Shown: positions 43,916 through 53,924, counted from the stretch's first letter. The stretch: 64,000 nucleotides of DNA from Anastatus disparis (GCA_017163975.1 JAFFSR010000084.1:10001-74000); one strand, 5' to 3'. Numbers and translations are program-made. The notes: generated from the letters alone by a model not told the origin.

Positions 43916-44309
43916 CGTCATTAGGAATGCACATATGGACGTTAGAAAAAATAACTCGTCTCAGCTTTTCGATGAACTGCCTGACTTTAACTTGCTATCC
44001 TCGTACAATAATAATATTATTACCTTTAGCCGTCAATTCTTCAACAACTTCGACACTACTTACATAAACGCAAAACCGATTTTGTGATATTCTAGATGCT
44101 CTAATTATGTTCATGGGGTCGGTTTTTTTAATGAGTTCTAACAAGTATTCATTGTTCTCTACTCCTTCTAAAGTATCTATAACTATTGGCTGTGTGACTT
44201 TTGGAATAATACTATTTGTTACTATTCTAGAAAAGGATGACTTACTTTTTTGAGATACGTTTGCTATATTCAGTGGTGTATTATTTACTTAGGAGTTTAT
44301 TTGTGACAT
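43916..44309 (-). pseudogene. LINE ORF1 N-terminal fragment
   Basis: Minus-strand coding starting at ATG 44309 (MSQINS-stop). It continues in frame as NNTPLNIANVSQKSKSSFSR, TQPIVIDTLEGVENNEYLLE, LIKKTDPMNIIRASRISQNR, FCVYVSSVEVVEEL and, after a stop, VRQFIEKLRRVIFSNVHMCI. SRISQNRxCVYV...V..L followed by RVIxSNVxxxIP is typical of ORF1 from jockey/CR1-like LINEs, the region before the zinc knuckles. Two in-frame stops. The downstream part is cut at about 43916 by the TA/purine repeat. It is a different LINE from the one at 19-33 kb. Confidence 0.6.
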
Positions 44310-44512
44310 TATTAACCTTATCTATATCAAATCGCTTAAACAGCGATGCTACCAACTGCTCATTTTCGAGACACAATCCAGAGGCAAGCCGCCGAGCAAC
44401 AACGCCAAAGCGATCAACCACGCACGCGTGAAAGAAAACACGTCCTACTCGCACGACGGTTAGGCACACACTGACCCGAAAAAGTTGATAAAACAATAAT
44501 TGCAGAAATCCT

Positions 44513-45114
44513 AAATAAAGATCTTTAACCAAAATTTCATAGTGTTTTTACACAATTTATGATACACGGTCCCTATGGTATGCCAAATATAAATTATCCA
44601 TGTATGGATAAAAATACGAAATAATGTACTAAAAGTTTTCCAGAAAAATTTAATAATACAACAGTATTTAAAACCAATAAATATACAACAAACGTAAAAA
44701 TGATGGCATCAAAATAATTTTCAAAAATTATAGTCCTTACTTATTATTGAAATTCAATGCACACATTACCGTAGAAGTATATTTTACTGTACAATGCATT
44801 AGATAGTTATTTAAATATTGTTATAAAAGTTATGATCGTGCATAAATCAAAATACACGAAGTAAATGTTAATTTTCAACCAGAAAATAAAGACGCTTTTC
44901 AAAATGATGCATATGAATATGATGAAATACGAAAATACATAAATACACTATAGTTATGTCCGCCTGAGGCAATGCACAGATTATTAGAATATCCCTCACA
45001 TATTATTTTACATACTATAAGGCGACTGGGCGTTTATATGAAGAAAATTAACAAAATATATTTTTCAAAGAAGGAAACGAAGAAATGATCATGCAGAAAA
45101 ATGTGGAAACAACA
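44513..45114 (+). pseudogene. Helitron-like N-terminal region, part 1
   Basis: Plus-strand degraded coding: PKFHSVFTQFMIHGPYGMPN, CMDKNTK (expected C-DKNGKC), CTKSFPEKFNNTT, FNAH-type segment, IFKYCYKSYDRA-stop-IKIHEVN, DAYEYDEIRKYINT, CPPEAMHRLLEYP, LHTIRRLGVYMKK and MQKNVETT. This order (MIHGPCG, CMK..KCTK.FPK, NVE.C, Y.YKG.DRA, DE...Y...RY..P.EA.WR, V.RL.VHLE) is the Helitron region between Rep and helicase. It has many stops. Interrupted at 45115 by a TTAA element and resumes at 46048. Confidence 0.72.
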
Positions 45115-45118
45115 TTCA

Positions 45119-46047
45119 GAGACCGCCGTATCTCCCTGTCCTTTTCTGATCACAAAATTATTTTTTTTCCCAAAAACTAGCAGCCAAAGGCAGAAACGAA
45201 GAAATGGTTTCGATTTGTATAATGGAAATTGACATTTTCTTTTATAAAAATAGGTTAATTTTTCGCTTCATTTTCGAGAAAAGTTGGAATAACTTTGAAA
45301 ATTAGATATTAGAGGCAGGAAATACGATTTTCAAGTTATTCCAACTTTTCTAGAAAATAAAGCGATAAAATTAATTTATTTTTATCAGAAAAAATATTAC
45401 TATTTACTATACGCATCGAAACCATCTCTTAATTTCTTCCTTCAGTAACTAGTTTTTATAAAAAATAAATTTTAAATAGAGTCGATTAAACAGGTATCTG
45501 TGTCGGCATACGGCAGCCTGAGTAGAAACGCATAAGGGCCAACCGTACTTGTAATCAGTACCCTATCCGGCTAAACTTAAGATTCAAATAAGGGTCTGTT
45601 ACCAGGGAAAGATCCGTGCCGGTCACTGAAATCCTTATTTCAGGCTCAACTGATAAGTGCCTGTGTAGCGCCTGTAAATGACTTTTTTTTAAATTTTTAT
45701 AAAACATATAATTAGCTCATGTTTTGTTTCCAAAGTAATAATTTAAGTATTTTATTCAAAATGAATAAAGCAATTGTTCATTTAAACGATAAAAATATGT
45801 TAATAAGTGTTTTATAACATTTTCACAAATTAGGTTATAAATATAAATGGCGATATGAACTAAAATATTACGGTACCACTCCGGTATTGATAAGTTTTGC
45901 CTGAAATAAGGATACTAGTACCCAGACTGGAACTTTCCCTGGTGACATGGGGGGGGGGGGATAACCGAATCCGGATAGGACAATAACCTTCAGGCTCCAG
46001 ATCCGGGACGGATGTACGCCATAATTACATTTCTACTCGGGAGTCTC
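45119..46047. mobile_element. TTAA-type element splitting the Helitron fragment
   Basis: A 929-bp insert with short ends GAGACCGCCG and the complement of GAGACTCCCGAGTAG. It is flanked by TTCA (45115-45118) and TTAA (46048-46051), best read as one TTAA duplication with a later substitution. Removal joins NVETTL to TAYFELNRED in frame. An inverted pair lies inside (about 45505-45665 and 45890-46040: CTGAGTAGAAACGCATAAGG, CCAGGGAAAGATCCG, CCTTATTTCAGGC). A separate ~310-bp fold-back (45165-45475, arms around TCGAGAAAAGTTGGAATAAC) is nested in the left part. Confidence 0.7.
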
Positions 46048-46175
46048 TTAACAGCATATTTTGAATTAAATAGAGAAGATTCAGAACCACGAAATTACTT
46101 GTATCCAGAAATACAAAATTTTTATACATCTGACGAAAAACTGAAAAAGTGGAATAGAAGAAAAAAAGGAGACTA
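46048..46175 (+). pseudogene. Helitron-like N-terminal region, part 2
   Basis: Continuation of the frame at 44513-45114: TAYFELNREDSEPRNYLYPE, IQNFYTSDEKLKKWNRRKKG. T-x-FF-LN--DP-AR-YLY-EIP--Y-W----KW--R is a conserved Helitron block just before the helicase. Coding stops near 46175. Confidence 0.72.
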
Positions 46176-46249
46176 ATACTCACGCGGAGAGAAAAATCAG
46201 GAAATAAACGTATGAAAGCGCATTACGCTATTAATGCTAGTGTTTTTCT

Positions 46250-47030
46250 AGCAAAATTTTAATGTCTGCCTGCGTTGTACGCTTGCTTCCATCCCGCCTG
46301 AAAATCGCAAGAAGACCACGGGATTTTCCCATGAGGTTTCTTGTAATCAGTAGGTCACAATCTGTTTATTCAATTCATTATGATTTTTTTATGAAAAAAA
46401 TGAACCCGTGTTATTTCTTTTCTTTGAATAGGCCCCACAGACGGAGATATAAATATTTTTTCGAAAATATAATGGAAAGGAACATTTATAAGATCTTGAA
46501 TGACCAAACAAGTAAGACTCTTACAAAAAATGTATGGAAATTAAAATAAAGTACATAATAAAATCTTTAATTTAAGCCTTGTTGTATTAGAAAAGCTTCT
46601 GCGGTTCAAAAAATGTGCTGAATCAAAATTTACTACATATTTATTAATATTTTTAGCGTGTAACATATCATCAATTTTTTACGCTACTTCATTAGCATAT
46701 TTTAATCGCCTGTAACTTTTAAACCTCAGAAGCTTTTTTGATACAACAAAGCTTAAATTAAAGCATTTAATCTGTATTTTATTTTATTTTTTTGTAAGAG
46801 TTTTAGTTATTTGGTTATTCAAGATCTTCTAAATGCTTCTTTTTATTATATTTTCAAAAAAATGTCTATATCTCCATCTATGGGACCTATTCAAAGAAAA
46901 GAAAAAACACAAGTTCATTTTTTTTATCAAAAAATTATATTTTGCAGTTTCAGCTAAATTCGTTTCCCGAAGGTCGGGTACTTTCCTTGTTAGTAGAATG
47001 TATTTGGTAAATCCGAAAGATAGAGAACTG
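46250..47030. repeat. Fold-back element, ~780 bp
   Basis: Arms at about 46385-46560 and 46795-46945 are imperfect reverse complements (AAAAAAATGAACCCGTGTTA versus its mate near 46905; CTTTGAATAGGCCCCACAGA; ATAATGGAAAGGAACATTTA; TTGAATGACCAAACAAGTAA). The outer boundaries are unclear. Frames through the arms are not genes. Confidence 0.65.
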
Positions 47031-47075
47031 TAACGTCCGCCCTATTCTGATTCTTATTTTTTAATAGTATATTAC

Positions 47076-47186
47076 GATACATGTGACTTAAGTGGCCCAT
47101 TATTGCACGACGTTAAGTTATCGCCCGAGCGTAGCGATAATCACATCGTGCAATGGGCCACTTAAGTCTCAAGTATCGTATACTAT
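47076..47186. repeat. Long hairpin (palindrome with short loop)
   Basis: GTGACTTAAGTGGCCCATTA followed by TTGCACG on the left and CGTGCAATGGGCCACTTAAG on the right, extended outward by GATAC/GTATC pairs and inward by ACGTTAAGTTATCGC/GCGATAATCAC-like arms round CCGAGC. About 45 bp per arm. GTGCAATAATAGGCTACTTAA at 47930 is a diverged repeat of one arm. Confidence 0.8.
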
Positions 47187-47567
47187 TTTATAGCACAAGT
47201 TTCATAAATCCGCCACATTACATGAGTACTCTTAAAAATCAATAATTAACAAAAACTATGCACTCCACGAATGATAATTCGTAAAATAAAAGCGAAAATT
47301 GTAAAAGAGCAAATACTAGGCATTCCGTGAATTATAAATCGAGAAAGGAAAGCAAAAACTTTCAATAAAAAAAATTTTAACATTTCATGAATGATAAATC
47401 AAAACAGAAAAAATAAAACTGTAATTTCAAATATTTACTTAAATCGTATAATAATGATAATACAATAATACTACCTCTTCGTTTCATATGTTACACTGGC
47501 ATTAACTTTAGTTTTACTCATATCTCATATTCTTATTATTGTTATTTTAATTTAAAAAGTGTACCGG

Positions 47568-47692
47568 CACATTGGTGGGGTTACGTAACTGCACCTCAGC
47601 CGATCGGTGAAGTTAAGCAGCATTGGGCGCGGTTATTACTTGGATGGGTGACCGCTGCCTATGTTACTTCGTCGATCGATAAGGTGTTTTTT
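47568..47692 (+). ncRNA. 5S-rRNA-like Pol III unit (pseudogene or SINE3-type)
   Basis: The core at 47600-47660 matches the internal part of eukaryotic 5S rRNA: CCGATCGGTGAAGTTAAGCA (box A region), GCATTGGGCGCGGTTATTAC and TTGGATGGGTGACCGC (box C). The first ~30 and last ~20 nt do not match 5S and do not pair well with each other, so helix I of ribosomal 5S is lost. A T6 run (47687-47692) sits where a Pol III terminator should be. The internal promoter elements of 5S genes lie entirely in the retained region, so transcription is plausible although ribosomal function is not. Confidence 0.7.
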
Positions 47693-47727
47693 CTTTATCA
47701 ACAATGTGTGTATAGGTAAGAGATAAA

Positions 47728-47775
47728 TGTTTTCGGTGTTTAAACCAACGGAATGTGACATAAACACCGAAAACA
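47728..47775. repeat. Perfect 15-bp hairpin
   Basis: TGTTTTCGGTGTTTA (47728-47742) and TAAACACCGAAAACA (47761-47775) enclose an 18-nt loop. It lies about 35 nt downstream of the 5S-like terminator. Role unknown. Confidence 0.85.
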
Positions 47776-48336
47776 ATTGATGTTAGAGCAGATTTCGGCC
47801 TGAGGTAGAGATTTGATATAAAGGTCCGCTCAGAAGACTCGCAATTGTCAATAGCCACAGATTTTTCATGAAAATTAATAGTAACTCATTATTGTATAGC
47901 ATGAAGTTTGCCGAACATGGTGTGCAATAATAGGCTACTTAATTCACAGGCAGCTGTGTGTCTAAATGCGGACTTAGGACACAGTGTGCTATAAAAATAT
48001 TTTTTCTATAAACATTAATATTTAATTTATTTGAGATAAATGAGTTTATTAAATTTATTGATGAACTCTCCTTTAAAGTTTAAATTTGAATAAAACATTT
48101 TAAATGTAATAATAACTATTAATTTAATTTAATTTTATATAATTTTAATTAAATACAAAAATGCAATGATTATTAAAAATATTAATATGTCTATGTGTAT
48201 TAATATTTTTATGCCAGTTGAAGCGGGCTTGACTTTATCCTCGATCGCCAGGTAATATTTTAATTACCAAATTTTCAATTTACTTCATTAATATGATCAA
48301 CTACATGCATATACAAGGTGCATACAGCAATAATAT

Positions 48337-48670
48337 AAAAGAAAATTACATTTATCGACGATCTACTCCAGAGCAATACTTTTGGAGATGTGATAATTTG
48401 TAATTTTCTTTACGTGTGGAGGAGAGGGCAATATGATAAAATTTACTATCGACGACTCCATTTAGTGCAAGAATCTAAAGAGTGCGATAATAAACTTTTT
48501 TATTGTATGAGATATGCAGAAAAGTGCTTAAATCGACGACATCTTTGAGTGCAATACTTTCAGATGTGCGATAAATAACACTTTTATTTAACGTAAGATG
48601 AGTAAAGAAATTATTATCGACGACATATCCAAGTGGAATACTCTTCAATGTGCGATAATTAGTTTCTTTA
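48337..48670. repeat. Tandem cluster of four related hairpins, ~84-94 bp period
   Basis: Four consecutive units (about 48337-48412, 48430-48508, 48520-48587, 48603-48670). Each contains ATCGACGA (at 48354, 48448, 48532, 48616) on its left arm, an AGTGCAATACT-like loop, and a GTGCGATAA-like right arm. Each unit folds on itself over about 27-32 pairs with few mismatches. The lower stems differ between units (AAAGAAAATTAC; ATAAAATTTAC; AAAAGTGCTTA; AAAGAAATTATT), yet each is matched by its own complement on the other side. Whether this is an RNA locus or a satellite is not shown by sequence alone. Confidence 0.85.
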
Positions 48671-49069
48671 TTAGTTCTATGAAAAATAATAAATGAGATG
48701 AGATGAACTATACTTTTCTAAATGTCTTTTTAAACATAGTCTCATCTTATTTGAAATACTTGATCTTTTTATTCAAAAATCAAGGAAATCTATATTTTAC
48801 AAAGATTTAAAAGTTACATGATAATTTTTTATACAGAATGCTTCGATCTTACACTTCTGACAGTATAAGATCGAATGAATCTAGAATCCATCTTAGATGT
48901 TACATGATCGAACGTCTGAGAGAGAATGAGAGAGCTTGGATGGATTCTATAGACATAGTAGGATAGACTGTGGATCGTAAATGATGAGAGTGGGACTTTA
49001 TGAGAAAGAGATGGATACATTTAACGAGAGCTGTTTTCTCTCTCTAGCATGGCCAATCAGCACGCGCTA

Positions 49070-49887
49070 CACTGAGAGAAATCCTATAATAAATATAACT
49101 ATAGATTGTATTAAAAATTACTATATTATATAGTACGAGTAGGACATTTCTGCATTATAATAAATTTTACTATATTACATAGTAAAATTTATGAAAACAG
49201 ATATGTAGAAAAAATTTTTTTTTTTTTTTTGTACCCGAAATTTGACATTGAAATTTTTAAATTCATTTAATTTTAAATTTATTTATTAATTTTAATTATA
49301 TCAATTTTTTAAAAATAAATTACCTAAGAAAAAAACGGACCTGAAGTGGAGTCGAACCCGGGACCTCGAGACTGGAAAGCGTGAACGTTACCGACTGCGC
49401 CATTACGACCTGTTACTTATAAAATTTCGAATCGTCTACATATGTTACCCAACTATGCTTTCAATTTGGTAGGAAATTTTGAGGTTAGAAATAAATTTAC
49501 AGATCATCGACTCGACATTACTATTTGAAATAATAAAATTTATTATATTCATAATAAAATTTATTATATGCATAATGAAATTTATTATATGCATAATAAA
49601 ATTTATTATTTTTATAACATTAATTCCAACATAAGATATCAAATATTTTTACTCTGTCATAACAAATTTTACTATAGCATAATTTTTACTATGTAATATA
49701 GCAATTTTTCTAATAAGATATAGTTTCATTTCTTAAACGATTGTTGCCAACTTTATCAAATTTATAGTAATATTTGTTATAAATGTAATAAAAATCGTTA
49801 TAATGCAGAAATGTCCCAGCTCTCCTATAAAATATAGTAATTTTTATTACTATCTATAACTAAAGTTATAATCTATTTTTCTCAGTG
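49070..49887. mobile_element. TA-flanked element with CACTGAGA termini, carrying a tRNA-like unit
   Basis: An 818-bp element with terminal inverted repeats of about 90 bp (CACTGAGAGAAATCCTATAA and, inverted, CACTGAGAAAAATAGATTAT; inner ends GGACATTTCTGCATTATA). It is flanked by TA (49068-49069, 49888-49889) and inserted in the loop of the outer fold-back. Internal sequence is AT-rich with ATAATAAAATTTATTATATG repeats (49535-49610) and the tRNA-like unit at 49329-49410. Another element with CACTGAGAAAA and TA lies at 58693-59695. Confidence 0.75.
49329..49410 (-). ncRNA. tRNA-like sequence with Pol III A and B boxes and T7 terminator
   Basis: On the minus strand: box A TGGCGCAGTCGG, box B GGTTCGACTCC about 30 nt further, and GGTCCG followed at once by T7 (49335-49329). 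This is the spacing of a tRNA gene. The anticodon stem and acceptor stem do not pair well (5' GGTCGTA against 3' CAGGTCC; T-stem only partly), so it is a tRNA pseudogene or tRNA-derived promoter, and I assign no amino acid. Located inside a TA-flanked mobile element. Confidence 0.65.
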
Positions 49888-50062
49888 TAGAGAGAGAAAA
49901 CACCTCTTGTTAATTTGGCTCTGTCTCTATTCCATAGAAGCCCATTATCAGCACATGGGATCCGCAGTCTACCATACTATGTCTATGATGGATTCATGCT
50001 CTTTTATATTATTTCATAAACCTTCTATGAAGTTCTATTTCTCACTAAAGAATTATATAATA

Positions 50063-50687
50063 GGGAATAGAATGTTTTATAACATTTATTATATATATTT
50101 GCAAAAGAAACATTTAATTAAGATGAATATATTTGTAAAAGAAACATTCTATTTTCTTTACATTCTAAAAAACTAGTTTTAATAATTTACTTTATTATTT
50201 ATTAACTAAAAGAGCTAATTTTTTATATTTTAATTTATATTTTCAAACTTTAAATATAATAATCATTTTTATACATATTATAGGAATCGAATGTTCTATT
50301 TATGGATAAATAATTATTTGAAAAAGTTACATCTTATATTTTTTATCATTAACAATCAAATATTAATAATATTTTTCCATCAAAAGAAATAGAACATTCT
50401 ATTTCTATAATCATTTTACTATATCTATGTGTATACATTTTGAGTTATCTTCTTTATCGGCCTTAGTAGGTAATTATAAAGTACTTATACTTTTAACGTA
50501 ATTTAAATGTATTATTTCAGAAAATTATTCTATGTTATAAATAATGTCAAATTATTTATAAAATATTCATACTAAATTAAATAATTCTATTCAAAATTGA
50601 TATGAGCCGTTACAATAAGCGGGTACATATACGTATATTTCCGACCGATCGATAAAGATTACCTTGCAGCAAAAATCGAATTCGATC
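50063..50687. other. AT-rich DNA with recurrent GAATGTTCTATT words
   Basis: Inverted pairs of GAATAGAATGTT/GAACATTCTATT type at 50063, 50145, 50285 and 50388 suggest two small palindromes or remnants of a fold-back. The frame at 49907-50176 runs across a fold-back arm and is not a gene. Otherwise featureless. Confidence 0.45.
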
Positions 50688-50691
50688 TTAA

Positions 50692-51015
50692 GAGGCGGCC
50701 GTATAACTCTGTTCTTGTCTAATCTAAATTTTTGTTATTATTAATAAATTAAATACTACTATACATAAGTAAAGGCATAGCCCAATAGATTGCAGGACGA
50801 GCAAACGATCATATTCTATGAAAAAATATAAAATTTTCATTAGTTTTAGAGTGAGGTCTGAAACTAATGAAAATTTTATATTTTTTCATAGAATAGGATC
50901 GTTTACTCACCCTGAAATCTATTGGGCTATACCCGTACTTATGTATAATAATATTTAATTCATTAATGATAACGAAAATTTAGATTAGATAAGGACTGAG
51001 CTATACGGCCTCCTC
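50692..51015. mobile_element. TTAA-flanked palindromic MITE, GAGGMGGCCGTATA family, copy 1
   Basis: A 324-bp palindrome with ends GAGGCGGCCGTATAACTCTG and the complement of GAGGAGGCCGTATAGCTCAG, flanked by TTAA (50688-50691 and 51016-51019). The arms meet near 50853 (TTTCATTAGTTTTAGAG / CTGAAACTAATGAAA). A relative is at 54939-55321. No coding. Confidence 0.85.
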
Positions 51016-51019
51016 TTAA

Positions 51020-51427
51020 GCTGGTTCGATACCAAGAATCATAATAGTATAGTTGTACAGAAAATTTTATTATAGGTTGGTACTCCTGTGCATGTACAGC
51101 TGACTACAATTTAACTTTTTCAAACAAATCATTAATAAACATTAGAATTCCAATAACAATATTTAAATTATTATTTGAAGACGTATTCAGACTTATTAAA
51201 AATATTGTATTATAAAATATTTATAGTTTTAATGAATTTATATTCTATTATATTCCAAATTTTATATTTTATCAATTGTAAATTATAATATTGTAAAATG
51301 AATTATTTGAAAATGATTTGAAATATTTGTACATTCAAAAGAAGATAAATATTATATAAATATCTGATTTTAATAATGATTTTGATTTACAAGTATTCAA
51401 TTAAAAACTAGATAAATTTACAATATT
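51020..51427. other. AT-rich spacer
   Basis: No recognisable coding, RNA or repeat structure. Confidence 0.4.
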
Positions 51428-52307
51428 TGTAACGAGGATAGCGAGTTATAGGTATACTGTATGTCAGTATACATCTGTCTCTCTCCTCGTTGTAAGTCGC
51501 ACAGCATGTTGGTAAGCTTCTATGCTTGCTTTTGACGGTTCGGTTTTCAAACGCGAGCGCAAGACATGATGGGTAGAATGGGGACGGGAAGCTAAAGAGC
51601 AGGAGCGTTATTCGAGAGGGAACGAGTCGCCAGAGCGTTGCTTTTGATGAGTTTTTAGATTTTTCTTGTAAAATTTCTCGCAAGACATTTTGGATAATCT
51701 TTATTTCCTGAGTCTAAGAGTAATAAAAAAATTGCTTTCCGTGTGTGATACAAGGAGTGTCGAGTTCACGTGCAGTGTGAATAAGTGCAGTGTGTAGGCC
51801 ACTTGAGTCGACCCATAAAACCTCCTAGGCATCATCTTACCTTAAAAAGACAAGATTTTCTTGGCTTTGAACTCCAACGTGAATTACCGTTGCTGCCTTG
51901 AAATATCCAACGTATCCTTTTGTATAAAGGGGAAATCGACCTCAGATGTAAGTCGAGATTCTCCTTCCATTTCAAACATAAAGAGTTATCGTGAAGTGGG
52001 CTTGTGCATCCTTACACACAAGCCATATTTAAAGTTTAATTTCTTCGTATATAAAATACAATTTTATCACCACAGGCGCGTGCGCTAGATTGCCGTCGAC
52101 ACGTTTTAGGTTAGCTCAGGCACATGCGTTTCATGTTCATTGTAAACTTAAAATTCTTTTCTTATCAACTCAAATAGTTCGTTTATAAGTGTAATATTTT
52201 TATTCTTATGTATTTATATTTTTCTTTATATATAATTTAATAAACTCATATGATCAAATTAAATTAAAGTTTCTTATACGTGTTTTTTGTCTGAAGTTCG
52301 CCCTACA
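51428..52307. repeat. Candidate solo LTR
   Basis: An 880-bp block beginning TGTAACGAGG and ending CGCCCTACA. It is markedly more balanced in composition than its flanks and non-repetitive within the window. It contains GTATATAAAATAC (52038) and AATAAACTCATATG (52240) as possible transcription signals. No target duplication found and no internal retroviral frames, so it could instead be unique host sequence such as a leader exon. Confidence 0.3.
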
Positions 52308-53574
52308 GAGTTTGTTACTCTTGTTTTCTATTTGAATATCTTAGTTGACAAATAGCATTATTTTGTATTTGAGTCTGCTGGTAAACGCCGGGGGTCTCGT
52401 CGTACCAGACGTCCGGGTGCAGAACTTCCAAGGGAAGTTCTGTTAAAATACTTTAACGTATTCAATTAGTTTCTGCTTAATCTTAAGTTTCAACTTGAGT
52501 TTATTAATTTTTATAAATTTTTAATACATCAAATATTTTTAAGATTCTATATTAAATTTTATAATAATTTATTAAAGTCTTGATAAATTTCAGTTCCATA
52601 TATCTTAATCAATATATTAGATTTAATACAAGTAACTTAAGTAATTATTAAGTTTAATAACATTTTCATTAACATCGAATATTAATACATTTTTAATTAT
52701 AATATTGAAGTTTAATAATCATATTACTAATCTTCAGTAACCGTTATCTTAATCTTAAGAATTTCTGGATTAATTTTAATAATTTTTCATTAATTTCAAT
52801 AATTACTATATTAAATAAGTTTAAGTGACATTCTTCTTAAATTTAAGATACATTTTTATCTTAAATATGCATTAAATTTAAGAATATTTTTAACAGTGTA
52901 CACTCTGAATTTCTTTTTAAAATAATTTCACATAAATTCTATGTATTCATTGTGTTTGTATGACACACTTGACTAAATTTACATAATTTTTGTGTACATT
53001 TTATATGTCAATTAAGATGGAATCTGATGTGTGTTTTTAGGGCATGATGAAACTCTTCTTCTTTAATAAGAAAATTATTTATGAGATTCAACTTGAGTGC
53101 GGATAACACTCAAGAAATCCACCAAAATACTATACATAAAAAGTTTTATAGAGACTTTCTATGTATTGTATTTTAATGTTAGGTTTGTCGAGCTTGATAT
53201 ATAATTTCTATTCCGAACACTTACAGCAACACTTAAGTTACACTTTAAGCAATATTAATGAATATTTCTTGACTGCTAAGAAATATTCATGTGGTTCAAC
53301 TGCTATGAAAATTTTGGGTCTTAATTTATCACGACTCAGTTGTTATCATTCCTTTTTATCCCTTATGAAAAAATATTATAATCAAACTTATAATATTATA
53401 CTATATTCTTTACCACATTTAATTATGATCATTAGCGTAGTATTGTAATAATAGATTATAGAATACTACGATTCATACCCCCGTTTAAGAAGTCCAATTG
53501 GAAATTTATGGAAATCCATGATGGAATTCCAATGAGATTTATATTTGTGAATGATTTTGTTTTTCCTGCTAATT
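52308..53574. other. AT-rich intergenic DNA
   Basis: Starts with a short balanced segment (52375-52445: AAACGCCGGGGGTCTCGTCG, a CTTCC-AAG-GGAAG hairpin) and then degenerate ATTAAT/TTAATAT repeats. The 95-codon frame at 53161-53448 (MYCILMLGLSSLIYNFYSEH) has no identifiable domain and is probably chance. Confidence 0.4.
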
Positions 53575-53920
53575 CAGAGGGTGACAAGCATTTTACGCCC
53601 GCCAATATTAATTACTCTAAAAATAAAAGGGAAAAGCGTACTTTTTTCTTGCGAATTTAGAGGGTGAAAAATTCTTTACGCCCGTCAACATTAATTTCTC
53701 TAAAAAGTACTTTCCTCCCGCTTGTTTTTAGGGAAATTAATATTGGCGGGCGTAAAGAACTTTTCGCCCTCTGAATTCGCAAGAAAAAAGTACGCTTCTC
53801 CCGCTTGATTTAAGAGAAATTGAATTCGCGTGTAAAAGTACTTTTCTCCCGCTTATTTTTAGAGTAATCAATGTTGGCGGGCGTAAAGAACTTTTCACCC
53901 TCTGAATCTGCAAGAATCGT
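53575..53920. repeat. Mixed direct and inverted repeat block (GCGGGCGTAAAG)
   Basis: Four copies of a ~100-bp segment, two per strand: TTTACGCCCGCCAATATTAA (53591), TTTACGCCCGTCAACATTAA (53674), and complements GGCGGGCGTAAAGAACTTTT (53741 and 53875). Intervening AAGAAAAAAGTACGCTTCTC and complements form further inverted pairs. The left and right halves can fold together. Confidence 0.8.
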
Positions 53921-53924
53921 CAAG

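Larger units (their letters stand above)
47198..47998. mobile_element. Candidate short-TIR element containing a 5S-like gene
   Basis: TTTTATAGCACA at 47196-47207 is repeated in inverted orientation as TGTGCTATAAAA at about 47985-47996, with similar subterminal TCCGC words (47219; complement near 47962). The interval holds the 5S-like unit (47568-47692) and a perfect hairpin (47728-47775). The TIR is short, so this is a candidate only. Confidence 0.35.
48880..50062. mobile_element. Outer fold-back element (arms 48880-49048 and 49890-50062)
   Basis: Imperfect inverted arms of about 165 bp: GAGAGCTGTTTTCTCTCTCT (49026-49045) versus AGAGAGAGAAAACACCTCTT (49889-49909), CTATAGACATAGTAGGATAG versus its mate at 49973-49995. 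The loop between them originally held only GCATGGCCAATCAGCACGCG before the TA-flanked element entered it. Confidence 0.7.

Noticed and set aside
44281..44532. 83-residue minus-strand frame (MVKDLYLGFLQLLF)
   Set aside because: It overlaps the leader of the LINE ORF1 fragment in another frame and the start of the Helitron fragment on the plus strand; no domain.
47568..47692. Functional 5S rRNA gene
   Set aside because: The 5' and 3' thirds do not match 5S and the terminal helix is absent.
48337..48670. CRISPR-like array (regular repeats with variable spacers)
   Set aside because: Units are self-complementary over their full length, spacers are not unique inserts, and the window is eukaryotic with no cas-like genes.
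49336..49410. Functional tRNA gene
   Set aside because: A and B boxes are good, but acceptor, anticodon and T stems do not pair properly and no sensible anticodon loop is formed.
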